A stretch of 64,000 nt of DNA from NCBI GenBank assembly GCA_026120035.1, contig JALRME010000003.1, forward strand, positions 1,302,001 through 1,366,000, read 5' to 3'. This DNA comes from Coleophoma eucalyptorum. Lineage: Eukaryota; Ascomycota; Leotiomycetes; Helotiales; Dermateaceae. Made by a program: the position numbers and the translations under genes. The notes beneath the pieces are model-generated. The model made no database searches and had not been told where the DNA came from. It saw nothing but the letters and a program-made list of their open reading frames with translations. Shown here piece by piece: positions 46,613 through 57,702 of the stretch; the stretch's first letter is position 1; the number at the start of each line of letters is the position of its first letter.

Positions 46613-49090
46613 ATGGCCTCATCGCATCAGCCCAGAAGAAAGGAGAGACCCTGTGACGCATGTGTAAGGCCCAGCCATCTCAGGGTGATACAATCTTCCC
46701 CGCTGATATTGGTGTTCCACAGAGGAAGCGAAAGTCCAGGTGTGTCTTAGATGATGATTCTACAATCTGTGTTCTCTGTAGATTCCACAGCCAGGAATGT
46801 ACCTTCCTCCAGAATCCTCAGTCAAGGAAGAGAAAACCCGTTATAGAGTTAGACGACCTTCAACCGGATACAAAGCGACGGTCAGTATATTGTTACCATC
46901 ACGTGAGGCCTTGACATAGGCACTGATCAGCCCAGAAGAAAGGAGAGACCCTGTGACGCATGTGTAAGGCCCAGCCATCTCAGGGTGATACAATCTTCCC
47001 CGCTGATATTGGTGTTCCACAGAGGAAGCGAAAGTCCAGGTGTGTCTTAGATGATGATTCTACAATCTGTGTTCTCTGTAGATTCCACAGCCAGGAATGT
47101 ACCTTCCTCCAGAATCCTCAGTCAAGGAAGAGAAAACCCGTTATAGAGTTAGACGACCTTCAACCGGATACAAAGCGACGGTCAGTATATTGTTACCATC
47201 ACGTGAGGCCTTGACATAGGCACTGATTAGGGTTTTAGATCATCAGCTTCTTCTATTCGGTCGAAAAAGTCACCGGGGACGCAAGGGCGCATCATTAGGA
47301 CTACCAATGGAACTGGCGTTGAGGAGTACGACGACTTGGACGGCCCCAGTTTGCTGAAGAAAAAGTTGGGCCTCCAAAATAAGCACCACAGTCGTTATAT
47401 AGGTGCTACAAGTAGTCTTGAGCCTGCACTTCTCGATGTCAATTCTCTACCAGGAGTAGATGAGATACAGCTTATCGGAAGTAGTCTTCGAAGAGTAAGC
47501 TCCCATGAAGCATTTGCACTATTGCCAGACCCTGAGACCCAAGGATACTCAGAAGAGCTGGACGATCTCGATGCAATTGAAGGTATCGTCAAACCGCACG
47601 GCAAGTCGCTGATCGACCTGTATTTTCGCATTGTATTTCCAAGCTTCCCAATCCTCCACAAAGAGGTCTATCTCGAGAAGTACTCTCGCTCATACCGGGA
47701 ATTTTCTCCGCCCCTACTTGCCGCAGTCTATCTGTTGGCATTGCAGTACTGGACGTATGATGATCGCCTTAGTAGTCTGATAAAGCCAAATGTCCAGAAA
47801 CTAGAGGAATTGGCCAGAAAAGCGTTAAGGGATACTATTCACCGTCCAAAATTATCAACAGTACAAGCTGGACTGCTATTACTTCAGCACACTGACACCG
47901 ATTCTGCAGAGCTCACTGCTCAACTTGTGAGCGTGGCTTACGGCCTTGGCCTTCACCTTGATGCTTCAGACTGGAATATACCAGACTGGGAAAAGGGGCT
48001 GAGGAAAAGGCTCGGATGGGGCTTATACATGCAAGACAAATGGAGCAGTATGGGAAGTGGGAGGCCGCCACTGATAAATTCATCGAATTGGATTCTATGC
48101 GCTGTAGTGGATTCCGACTTTCCTGAGAATGCCGCGCATGAGGACGATCAGGAGGGAAGCTCTGAGGTCGAGAAAGGCAGAATACTTTTCACCCACATGA
48201 TAACACTCTCTCAAATTCTAGCCGAACTGCTTGAGAATGTGTTCACCGTCCGCGCTGCCAGAGAAATCGCCGTTGCTGGAGACAAAGGACTCGACATTGT
48301 CCTTGGAAAAGTGAAGCCTATACAACTTAAACTTAAAGAATGGTTTTCTAGCTTGCCAGATTGTCTATCCGTGCAATCAACTAGAGCCATGAAGCTCTCC
48401 TCAGTTGGGTATCTTCGACTTGCCTATGTCGCCACTGAGATCTCTCTGCACCGGCGCATTCTTCTTGCTCTTTCTTCAAAAACCGATCCCCAGACAGCGA
48501 AAGTCTGTCGCTCTGCAGCCAAAGACAGATTCAATTTCGCTATCGACTTTGTCGAATCGCTCAAACCGCAACACTTGTCAAGCTTTTGGTACTTTGCATC
48601 ACCACACAACTTTGCTCTAATTGGGATGTTTGGTACCTTGCTCTATGCCACAGCCCCAAATATCCAAGAGGCTGAATATTACCGGACAAAGCTCAAGGAG
48701 TATCGTTGGACTTTGAAAATCAATAGTGAGAATGGCGCGAGGTTCATGCGACCAGCAATGGCTATGCTCGATGCCAATATGGCCTTGTTAGAAAACGCCA
48801 AAGCAAAAAGTCAGTCCAATACAAGTCATAATGACTATACAACTCCGGAACAAAGCGATGGCTCTGCGTCTACAAGGATGGATGAATATTCGTTTCCTGT
48901 CGGCCAGTTCGAACCTGGCACCGATTATTCCACACCGGGGCTGTACTCTTTCGGGACACCGTATTACTCTGGTCAAACATCTACAGATATGTCACCGGCA
49001 ACCTATGCTGCTAACATTAACTCTTCCGCACGAATGCGGGATTACGCATACGAAGGCGGTGGAGATCCTAGTCTTTGGTCGTTTGGATGA
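46613..49090 (+). CDS. Zn2Cys6 transcription factor (Fungal_trans) with duplicated DNA-binding exons
   Basis: The coding model is 46613-46663, then either 46723-46880 or its identical copy 47023-47180, then 47239-49090, giving 686 residues. The start MASSHQPRRKERPCDAC joins RKRKSRCVLDDDSTIC, then VLCRFHSQEC, so the six cysteines of the zinc cluster are split by intron 1. The body has a Fungal_trans (PF04082-like) region: IDLYFRIVFPSFPILHKEVY, LLAAVYLLALQYW and GLYMQDKWSSMGSGRPPLI. This resembles TamA/Dal81-type nitrogen regulators, but that link is tentative. The tail is Ser/Thr/Tyr-rich. Because copy B of the duplicated segment lacks the start codon, only transcripts that skip one copy encode the protein. 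Using every local splice site would give a frameshift and early stop. The gene may therefore be impaired, or the duplication may be an assembly error. Confidence 0.8.
46626..47225 (+). repeat. Exact 300-bp tandem duplication over DNA-binding-domain exons
   Basis: Bases 46626-46925 and 46926-47225 appear identical throughout. Each copy contains the end of exon 1, intron 1, exon 2 and most of intron 2 of the zinc-cluster regulator. The period is 300, a multiple of three. Copy 1 ends CACTGATCAG at the junction, while after copy 2 the same place reads CACTGATTAG, which marks the true edge. Identity in introns as well as exons points to a very recent event or an assembly duplication. Confidence 0.95.
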
Positions 49091-49715
49091 CCTAGGAATC
49101 GGCAGCCGCCGGCAGCAGATTCCTAGGATCAATTATACCAAGCTTTGCAGAAGTCAACGGCTTGTAGCAACACCGTTCACGTCGGTGATTAATAAACAAC
49201 CCCGGGGCATACGCCCGTCGCTGAAGAGACTTGAACCGGCCAATAGGGATAATTGTTCTACAAATAAGAATTTGAGATGCATATCGTGCCACTGAAATAT
49301 TAAAACAGCACCCTTGCGGAGTCTAGTCCGAGGTATTGTCGATTAGTCACCCTTTAAGCCCCGGCAGAAATACGCTGACAGATGCGTCTGCATATCGGGT
49401 AGCATTCTGTGCATTTAGCTTCTAGATCCGGCTGGTCAGCAGCGACAAGGCGCAATCTCATTTGATACGGCAACTATCGTGTAGAATGGTACTTGCTTTT
49501 GCGCCGGGGCAGGTCATCAGATATTCATCTGGAAGGCGTCTCGTTTACTATTTTGGGTAATGAGTCTAGGTCGATTTTAATGAGATTGCCGGGAGAATTG
49601 AATACGAATCCTGCATATTAGATAGATAATATATAATCTTGCCTTTTCCCCCTCATTTGTCGCTGTCCTTCACCCCGAATCTATCTCAAACTCAAACTCA
49701 AACTCTCCTGCGAGG
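49091..49715. other. Intergenic region before the peroxidase gene
   Basis: This holds the 3' flank of the regulator and the promoter of the peroxidase. A TATAATCTTGCC stretch lies near 49630, about 85 bases before the start, and the leader has a CTCAAA tandem run (49684-49703). A small inverted repeat follows the regulator's stop codon: CCTAGGAATC at 49091-49100 and GATTCCTAGG near 49119-49128. It may act in 3'-end formation. Confidence 0.5.
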
Positions 49716-51489
49716 ATGTCTTTCCATGGGGCATATCTTTGCTTATTGCTACTTGTACTACCTCCAAGCTTTGCTGCCTTCTTCTATCCAAACGCCCAAG
49801 CCTCACTTATCGAGCACATCCTTGTAGATGTCCATGGAGCATATGCTTCTAACTTCTCCACTGCTATCACTCCTTGCACGAACTATGTATCCGGGCCCCA
49901 AACCCTCGGTCGTGAGACTGCAGCTCAGTGGTTGAGAGTGGCCTTCCACGATTTTGTCACTGCCGATGTGAGTGCAGGCACTGGTGGCATGGACGCAAGT
50001 ATTGGTTTTGAAACTCTGAGAGAAGAGGATTCTGGGAGCGCTTTCAATGACAGCTTGGCGTTCTTCAGGCCTTATGTCAATAAGGAGGTATCTAGTAAGA
50101 AAACACACCTTTCTACGACCTTTTATTATTCTGACATTTCTTAGTGGCGGATCTAATTGCCCTTTCAGTCTCACTGGTAAGTTACTCTTTTCAGCCTTCG
50201 CAAAGCATTTGAATCCAGAAATTTACAAAGCGCTGGGGTACGAAGGCATCAACGAAGACTGATTTATGTAGAGCATAGGAAATTGTGGTGGTCCTCAGAT
50301 ACCAGTTAGAAGTGGCAGGGTCGATGCTACAGAAGGGGGTGCATTTGGCGTGCCGGCACCGGAGACAGACCTTGATCTCACTCTTGAATACTTTGCTAGT
50401 TCCGGTTTTGATCAAGTTTCTGCAATTGGGTTAACAGCCTGCGGCCATACTTTAGGAAGCGTTCACCATGTAAGTCATTTATCCTTCTCGTTTTTGGTTG
50501 GAATTATCCGTAACGACCATAGGGTGGATTTCCTACAGTTGTTGGAATCGAAGCTGTGTCAGATAATAATACCGCAGGTGGTATCCACTTTGATGCTACC
50601 GTTGACGTCTTCGACGCCAAGGTCGTGCATGAGTATCTTGATGGCACTGGAAATGCTGGTGGACCTCTTGTGACATCTTTCAATGTCTCTTCTCGCAGTG
50701 ACCTAAGACTCTACGAATCCGATGGCAATGCAACTATGATAGAGCTTGCGAATCAAGGTGCCGGCTTTCTTGATACGTGCGCCACTTTATTGCAGAAAAT
50801 GCTTGAGACTGTACCCGCTGGCGTTGTGTTAAGCGACGTGATCTCGCCATTGGCTGTCAAACCAATAAATACAACTCTTGATTTTGATGAGAGCGGAAAT
50901 TTGTTATTGAGTGGGAATGTAAGAGTATGTTACACCCGCTCCGTGGAGACTGACGGGATGTGTTGATCGTGTGCTCTAGATTTTGGCCGCATCGGATCAT
51001 CCGAAAACGCTTATTCTCTCAACCAACTCCGGAGTTTCCAAAGCTCTACAACCAGAGAAATCGACAGGATTATCGACATTCGGAACCTCGACATTCTTCC
51101 CATTCAGCATTCAGATTCCTTCTTCAACAAGCACATTCAATATCGCAGGCCAAACTTTTGCCATCCAGACAAATTCGTTTGTCATTCCCTCGCTCTCTGG
51201 CATCTCATTAGACGGCGAAAGTGCCACTTTCACTATTGCGGTCAAGAACAAATATCACTTGCCAACGGTGAGAATCTCTGCACCGTTGCCACAGATGGGT
51301 ACGCTCAGTCCTCAGGTTATTACATATGGTAACGTGACATTGGCTAAGAGTGATCTGGGCGTGAAAGGTGGTTATACTGCTTATTCGGGGAGTGTTGAAT
51401 TTGGAGATGCCGTCACCGGGAGTGTTTTTGCTGAGGTGCTGTTGGGGAATACTGTGATCGATACGGCGGCATTGAATTACATTTCGTAG
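49716..51489 (+). CDS. Secreted haem peroxidase (class II-like) with C-terminal extension
   Basis: Five exons, 49716-50094, 50145-50176, 50272-50469, 50523-50924 and 50980-51489, give 506 residues. A signal peptide (about residues 1-20) is followed by the plant/fungal peroxidase fold. The distal site is QWLRVAFHDF (R74, H78). The GTGGMDAS loop sits where the distal calcium site lies. SMADLIALSVSLSIGNCGGP is assembled over three exons, with IPVRSGRVDA behind it, and the proximal haem ligand is in TACGHTLGSVHH (H196). Class II enzymes usually have about 340-380 residues. Here about 190 extra residues follow the haem domain, beta-rich and ending VIDTAALNYIS, without a recognised domain. Several N-x-S/T sites suit secretion. 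The enzyme would oxidise small organic substrates with hydrogen peroxide; no Mn-binding or surface-Trp assignment can be made safely. The stop codon lies 18 bases from that of the convergent dehydrogenase gene. Confidence 0.87.
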
Positions 51490-51507
51490 ACAGCTACATA
51501 ATTACAC

Positions 51508-52642
51508 CTAACAATTCCAGCCGCCATCAACAGAGTATACAGCGCCAGAAATGAAACTGCTCGCGTCGCTTAGCAGGAACGCAACTAGATTGCCAACCTC
51601 GCTTGGGCTGCCCATTCTCTTAATCGCTGTGTGGGATGTCATCCTCGCAACATTGTCCACGTTCCGGGCACTCTGTCCCAACATGGGGGTTTCAATAACG
51701 CCGCTATCCGCCGTTAGTAAGCTTCATTGTAGAGAACTGTAACAGAAAAATAACTCACGGTGCAACACAATTCACTCTGATCCCTTCCTCGCCCGTCTCC
51801 TTTGCAGCTGCGCGACTGAGTCCAATAACGCCATGCTTGGATGCACAGTAAGCACCGGCATTTTTCAGTCCTTGGACCCCGCAGATGCTGGCTGCGTTTA
51901 CTATGCTGCCATTCTCTGCTATAACCTTGAGTTCGGCTCGCATGCAGTTCATGACTCCTAGCGGTTTGGCATTCGTTAAAGTTGGCTTGATCTTAAAGCA
52001 AATGCAAGGAGAGGCTAGGGCAGTGTATACCTTTGAGGTTGATGTCGATGACAAAATCCCACTCGTCGTCTTCCATGTCTTTTATCTGAGTGATTGAGGA
52101 CAGGTCAGTAACCAACCAATTCTACGCCATAACCCAAAGCAATTTACCAATAAGGCAGTTTTTGTCTAGCCAAATAGAATTCGGCCTGGAATCAACACCA
52201 AAATGAAAGAGCAAGAAAGAGAAAGAAACCTCCTTTCTCCCCCAAGGAAAACAAATTACGGGTAATTAAAAGCGAAAAAGAAAATGGGCAAACCAACCGA
52301 AACTTTCCCATGATTCTTCCCAATGACGCCCGCCAGATTTGCCGCGCCATCCAACTTCTCCCTCCCAGCCCACTTGAGCGTTTCGCGGATCCAATTCTCA
52401 ACCGTGTCGCGCTTCCGGACATCGATCACCATAGTCATGACATCCTTCCCCGTCTTCGCTTTGATGGATTCTGCAGCGGATTCTAGCGCCGATGCAGATA
52501 AGTCGCCGATGGATAGCTGGGCGCCGAGCGACGAGAGGAGGTGTGCTGTTGCGAGTCCGATTCCGGACGCGCCGCCTGTGAGCACGATGAGTTTGGACTC
52601 TAGGGTGAATGGTGAGGGTGGCGGGGTTGTGATGTCGCCCAT
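51508..52642 (-). CDS. Short-chain dehydrogenase/reductase (SDR, classical type)
   Basis: Four exons, complement of 52304-52642, 52031-52085, 51759-51957 and 51508-51703, give 262 residues. The Rossmann motif TGGASGIG lies at residues 22-29, GDLS follows beta-2, NLAGVIG is the NAG-type motif, and the catalytic set is S155, Y168, K172 (AYCASK). The end is SGAVYSVDGGWNC, a typical classical-SDR C-terminus. Length fits the family. The acidic residue after beta-2 suggests NAD(H) rather than NADP(H) preference. The start chosen is MGDITTPPP; an in-frame ATG at 52693 would add 17 unconserved-looking residues. Intron 1 is long (218 bases) and its donor GTTTCG is weak. The substrate is unknown. Its position between peroxidase and NCS1 permease makes it a possible member of the same catabolic cluster. 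Confidence 0.9.
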
Positions 52643-53180
52643 TTTTGATGCTGGTGTGGTTTGGGGATTTGCTTGGTTCTTGGTTCTTTTCAAACTGGAG
52701 CTCTTAGAGGACTACTTATTATAGGAAACTGGTTTGCTAAAATTTTGTTCTGGAATAGGGGTTTCTTTTATGGATAGTGAGGGATTAGATACTCAGATTA
52801 ACTACAGCAAGTGAGACATATGAAGGATATATAAATGCTGAAGTACTCTCGCCACTACGGAATAGCTCGGCTCTCGTGGGAGTAGTGAGTAGCTCGTGTG
52901 GGGGTTTCCCCGGATTTCGAAGCGGATGCGGGTAATGTTATCCTGCCAAGGTTACATCCCATACTAAAATGATACAAACAAATAACTAACAAGTACTGTA
53001 AATTATTTCCGATGTAGCAGCTCATGAAATCATTTGTAAGGTTGTTAGTGAAGTTGCATATTTAATTTGCTAATGCTCTGTCGCTGTACATCATCCTAAC
53101 TTTGGTCCATGTGCTTGCACAATACCAGCCCGGCTCTGGGACAAACAGAATACCAAGTAGAAAAGCTAGATCACAGACTC
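52643..53180. other. Intergenic region
   Basis: This is the promoter of the dehydrogenase and 3' flank of the NCS1 permease, both on the minus strand. The sequence is AT-rich in 52960-53070. No gene is seen. Confidence 0.45.
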
Positions 53181-55208
53181 TCACAAAAATTCAGAAACAA
53201 TTTTAAGTCCCTTCTCACCACCATCTTCAGTGACCATCATCTGGTCTCCTTTATATTCCACGGCACTAATGACCTCTGGATCATCGTGGATTGTAGCTGG
53301 GATAAGCGTGGCATGGGCTGGGAAGAAGTGACTGAGAGCGGTATAGGTCAAAAAAGCGCTGGTGAAGCCATAGAGATAGAACATATCATAGATATATTTA
53401 GCACCGCCAATTGAACCTGCAAGAGATGGATTCACTTGCGCAGCCCTAGAAAACGTCAGTCTCCGTCCATGTAACAACAATTGGTATTTACAAACATTCC
53501 AGGTAAGTTAGGCACAACCGAGACAAGGAATGCAATGACAGCTCTCCAGTTTGTACCTGAATTATTGTAACGATATCTTCCATCGCGACGGTATAGCGAT
53601 GGCACATCAATGTGCTGTCGCTTTGTCACCCAGTAGTCCGCTGCGAGGATCGAGGCGATTGGGGCTAAAAAGATGCCAAGACCAGACATAAAGTTCAAGA
53701 GACTACTTGCAGAGTGAATGATCTTCCATGGTACCATGATCCAACCTGCAGTGACGGTAGTCAAGACGACGCCGCGACGGATATTAAGGTACTTTGGAAA
53801 TAAACCTGTCAGGTCATTGGCGCACGAGATGACATTGGCCGAAAGATTGGTTCCAATTTGCGCAACAACCCAAGAGAATCCAACAAAAAAGGCCCCACAC
53901 CTTCCAGCAGGTCCATCCCATTGTTGCGCAAGTGTAAGAGGATCCCAAATATACTCGCCATAAACAACCTTGGCGCAGCTGGTAGAGATTATACCAAAAA
54001 GGCCGAGGACAAGCTGAATCAAAGGGAGAAATGGAACTTGCCAATAGACTCCTTTCTCCTTTTTGAGGTATCTGGTAAAATCAGGAATGTTTGTGGACAT
54101 AGTTGCCCTATTTTCTATTAGTTAAAAGCTCGAGTCTATCGACAAGCTTGAACCCACCAACCACCCGTAATGCTCGACATGCTAGATAAGATAAGCCAGG
54201 AGCGAGCAGGACCATCAATCTTGTATTCTTGGTTCCAGATGTCACCGGTTCCTCCAGCTTTTTTAGTCATTGCTAAAGTGATATCAGATAATGCACCTTG
54301 AAAGGTAAGGAATGCTTACCGATGACAACTCCAACTGAAGTGATTAAAACAACAACTAGAAGTTAAGAGTAAGTACTTACGCAAAGCGATACAAGTATAT
54401 TATTACCCACCAACTTTGAAGATAAAGAACCACTTCAGTTTATGTGGTGGAGTCAAGAGAACCGGGAATTGGATGGTCCAGAAGATGAAATGGGAAAGCA
54501 GCTGCTGGCTCGTGATGCCAACTGAAGTAGGGATATGGTTCGGAATATCCAGATAAGATGGCCAAATAGCACGGATACATTGAGTCATCGCAGTTGATCC
54601 AGTATAGGTCTGGATGGCATGCCAGAAGAGAGCTGTGACCATGCGGACCACAATGGCAAACCGAGAGAAGTACCACCCGAAGGAAGATCTCATGGCAATT
54701 GGAAAGGGAACATGTAAACGAGCACCAATCATCCCGTTGAGTACTAAAGGGATTGTGCATACACAGCTACCTAGGATGATGCAGTAGACAGCTTCGCGCC
54801 TGAAGCCATTAGTTATGACTTAGTCTGAAAGGAGTGTGGTTTCTGTTACCATGTCAATCCGGCGGCCAAAATAGCTGATGGAGCTTGCCACCCTTGAGCG
54901 TTCATGGCGTCGGAGAACCAGAACCCAAGCATAGTAAGTCTAGATAGAGTCAGCTCAGATTATTCCTTTCAACCCTTTCAATGAAGACACACGCAGTCCA
55001 TGTTCGACGATCTGCATGGGTAACATCAAGATCGATGTTGGTCCTGTAAATGTCAGGGTTAAGTAGAATCATTCTCAAGGTAGACCTACCATGCATCATT
55101 GTTGCCAAATGTCCCAGACTGCCTTGGAAGAATCCATCCTGATGGTTTAGTCTTTGCCTTGATGGAGTCCTTGATGGACACCACTCGCTGGCGGAGAATG
55201 GCCGTCAT
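53181..55208 (-). CDS. NCS1-family permease (nucleobase, allantoin or related substrate)
   Basis: Eight exons, complement of 55090-55208, 54993-55043, 54850-54939, 54411-54799, 54320-54355, 54158-54272, 53496-54107 and 53181-53445, give 558 residues. The protein carries NCS1 signatures: NIDLDVTHADRRTWT before helix 1, GFWFSDAMNAQGWQAPSAIL in helix 1, NGMIGARLHVPFPI and RSSFGWYFS in helices 2-3. MSTNIPDFTRY in helix 6 and GTNLSANVISCANDLTGLFP in helix 8 hold the usual polar substrate residues. Length, about twelve helices and both hydrophilic ends fit the Fur-type subfamily, which imports uracil, allantoin, uridine or thiamine-like compounds with protons. The substrate cannot be read directly. 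The divergent isochorismatase-amidase gene suggests a ureido or pyrimidine-derived nitrogen source. The last intron has a GTTTGT donor; all other donors are conventional. Confidence 0.92.
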
Positions 55209-55953
55209 GTTAGTTAGTGGTGTTTGAAAGAACCAAAGGTCGAAGCACGAAATGGACTCTCAAGGAGAGAAAGTAAGCAGTCGTAAATACTCTAGGTAAT
55301 CCCGAATGTGATAATTGTAGTTTTAGCTATTGTTTCGAAGACCAAATGTAGATGATTTTTGGATGCTGGTTGCTTAGATGAGCAAGGAATTTGCTCCTGA
55401 TATAGACATTGCCAAAGCATCGTTATCTGGAAGTTACCCCGACCCCATCTTGAGGTCAGATGCAAAGATCACCAAGAGTTATGTACCATTCTGAAGAAAA
55501 AAAAAGTTAATTGGCAGTACGGATGTTGTGAGTGGATGATATGAGGAGGAAAGCCACAAAGATAAGAAAGAAGGGTTGGGCTTCTCGGCGCATACATGAA
55601 TAACCGGCCAGCTTGAGCCATCGCCCCGAAGGCCCTGGCATTTGGTTGCCACGACCTCGCCAGGCCAGTGCCGTGTAAATCTGCCAATGCCGTGCCATGA
55701 CAAGCCATGGATATGAGATCTTGATACTCTCACCGATCTTGATTGAAAGACTTGATAGATAGTCAACACCGTTACCAATACCAAAACGCGACTGTAGAGA
55801 CTGCAAGGAAGTACTATCTTGATTTTGTGTCAGTGTGATATGGTCCTATCGTGGATTGGCTACTTTCTTGCGGATGTGCTTCTTATTCAACTTCCATCTA
55901 AGCTCCATCGACACAAAACATCTTCTTTCCACAATGCTCTCTGACGTCCGCCT

Positions 55954-56250
55954 TTAGTCTGACCTCAAACTCTCTAGAAAGCTTCCGAATTTATCTATAA
56001 TTTCCTTTTCTGCCTTCAACCCTTCAGATGCTTTCTGTGGCATATAATGGGCATCAATCAATGCAAGGACATCTTGGATCTTTTGCGACAGTGCCTCATC
56101 CGATAAACCTGGCAAAGGAGCATTGTTCCCATTGCTCTTCCTAATCAGTGCCTCCAGCTTGTTCAGAACTCGTGCCATGACGGTTCGGAACGGAGATGGG
56201 TCTTTACGCTCTGCTTCAGTAAGCGGTTTGTGAATCAATATGACAGTCAT
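55954..56250 (-). CDS. Small hypothetical protein, 98 residues, helical
   Basis: A single open frame begins MTVILIHKPLTEAERKDPSP and ends GSFLESLRSD. It is rich in Leu, Ala, Lys and Glu with heptad-like spacing (VLNKLEALIRK, ALSQKIQDVLALIDAHY), so it is probably mostly helical. There is no signal peptide or membrane segment. Composition is more protein-like than other short frames nearby. I do not recognise a family. It lies in the divergent region between the permease and the fused hydrolase, reading in the same direction as the permease. Confidence 0.45.
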   Translation of the reverse strand: MTVILIHKPLTEAERKDPSPFRTVMARVLNKLEALIRKSNGNNAPLPGLSDEALSQKIQDVLALIDAHYMPQKASEGLKAEKEIIDKFGSFLESLRSD

Positions 56251-57366
56251 TGTTGGTAAAGCGTGTTGTAGGTTCTGCTCGTGCTTGCTTGCTTGTTTTT
56301 GTTTATAGGTAATAAGTTGGGATTATGCTCACGCGTACTGTCGGACAGTGTTATTATAGACAAGCACTAGAGTATCAAGCAAGGCTGATAACTAGGCAAG
56401 AGAAGGCGACGGGCCATCCACGTCGAACCAACGGCAGGAGGCTGGATGTCGATTGATTGTGAAATGAAGAAACTATCGCCCTTCCTTTGTTCTTGACAAT
56501 GTAAAAGGCATTTCAACCTACTGAGCTCGGCCCCAGAGAAATGGACGGCCAGAGTAAAACGAAACCAAATCATCTTCGGATTCACTCGACGCAGAAGATA
56601 GAGATGGCTGCACTTTGGTGCCTCCGCGTAAGACATGTTGTAGGCAGTCACTTATTCCAAAGCAAGTCAATAAAGAAAAGACACTCGCAGGCTGTCGTTG
56701 AAACCCGACACGCTGTCATCGTTTGTGTAACCTGGGACCTTTCAGCCTTACAGCCGCTGCAGATGCTGTGGAACAGAGCTTGCAGATCGCTTAAAGATGC
56801 CAATAGGAGAGAAGAATTCTTCTTTTTGTCAAATATGAAGTATATCTGCCAATTCATCCACTTTCTAGAATAAGCAACATGGACATAGAGCAAGGCAGGA
56901 AGTAACGATTTCTTGGGCTGTCTAAAGCTGCACACCGTGCCTTGTCTGGAGCCTAGGAAGAGACTGCGCCAGGATAAGTTCAACTAAGAGCAATAAGGGC
57001 AGTGAATCACCCATCACTTTTTGGATGATCGACGTCTGGATTCCTTTGTTGATGCCAAATAGTGCAGGAGAGAGGAAGTAGAAGCACGGTGGCATTGTGC
57101 CTGGCTTCTCAGGCCACCACAACCCGATATCTTCGGTTCTTATCAGGTCAATCCTGTCGGAATTGCTCTTTTAAGGTTTCCCTTCTCCTCTTCTTTACCT
57201 CTTCCTCATCCTCCCACTTTCTCTCCACCTCGCCGATACCACTCCACTCCAGTCTAGCTTGGCCGAAGGCGACCCCGAGATTTTGGGCGAAGGCATAGGA
57301 TGCACTTCTTGACACCAACGGACCAGCCGCCACTCATGATATCCATGACACAATTCCTTACTTCTC

Positions 57367-57444
57367 ATGGACGCTCGCAAAGCCCATGAGGGCCGTCGGC
57401 AGCTCATTATTGGCACCTCCGCCCTAGAGCGCGCCGGCGCGTAG
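57367..57444 (+). other. Upstream open reading frame, 25 codons
   Basis: ATG to TAG in a GC-rich island (GCGCGCCGGCGCG) in the presumed leader of the fused hydrolase gene, 260 bases before its start. If the transcript begins upstream, this uORF could reduce translation of the main frame. The transcript start is unknown. Confidence 0.25.
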
Positions 57445-57702
57445 GTACTGTATTCTTGTGTGCTTTCTTTCCCTCCAATACTTTATAAGGTCTATCATTT
57501 CCCTTTTGTCAATTTGAACGTGTTGGTCAGCTTTCATACTTCCATCCCACCTTCTATATCTTCCACATATATAGACAGGATATCCCAGGATATTCCAGAG
57601 TACAGAGCTTTTGAGGGCTTCGCACCATTTTCTTTTCTATCTTTTTTTCACAATACCGACAGCACAGCTCTATTCGCCTTCTGGACACTGGCCTTGTCCG
57701 TC

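Larger units (their letters stand above)
55209..57702. promoter_or_regulatory. Divergent region between NCS1 permease and fused hydrolase
   Basis: The permease (minus) and the fused hydrolase (plus) are transcribed away from each other across 2.5 kb. A small minus-strand frame (55954-56250) and a GC-rich island with a short upstream frame (57367-57444) lie inside. C/T-rich sequence at 57170-57250 and 57450-57660 looks like fungal leader. A frame open from 57460 runs in phase into the hydrolase but begins with leader-like sequence, so I do not count it as coding. Confidence 0.45.

Noticed and set aside
52643..52693. 17-residue N-terminal extension of the dehydrogenase from the ATG at 52693
   Set aside because: MGDITTPPPSPF is followed directly by the Rossmann fold at the usual distance. 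The extension adds only polar, unstructured residues.
57460..57702. In-frame N-terminal extension of 81 residues on the fused hydrolase
   Set aside because: The sequence is C/T-rich leader type and would place unconserved hydrophobic residues before the isochorismatase fold. The ATG at 57703 gives a normal start.
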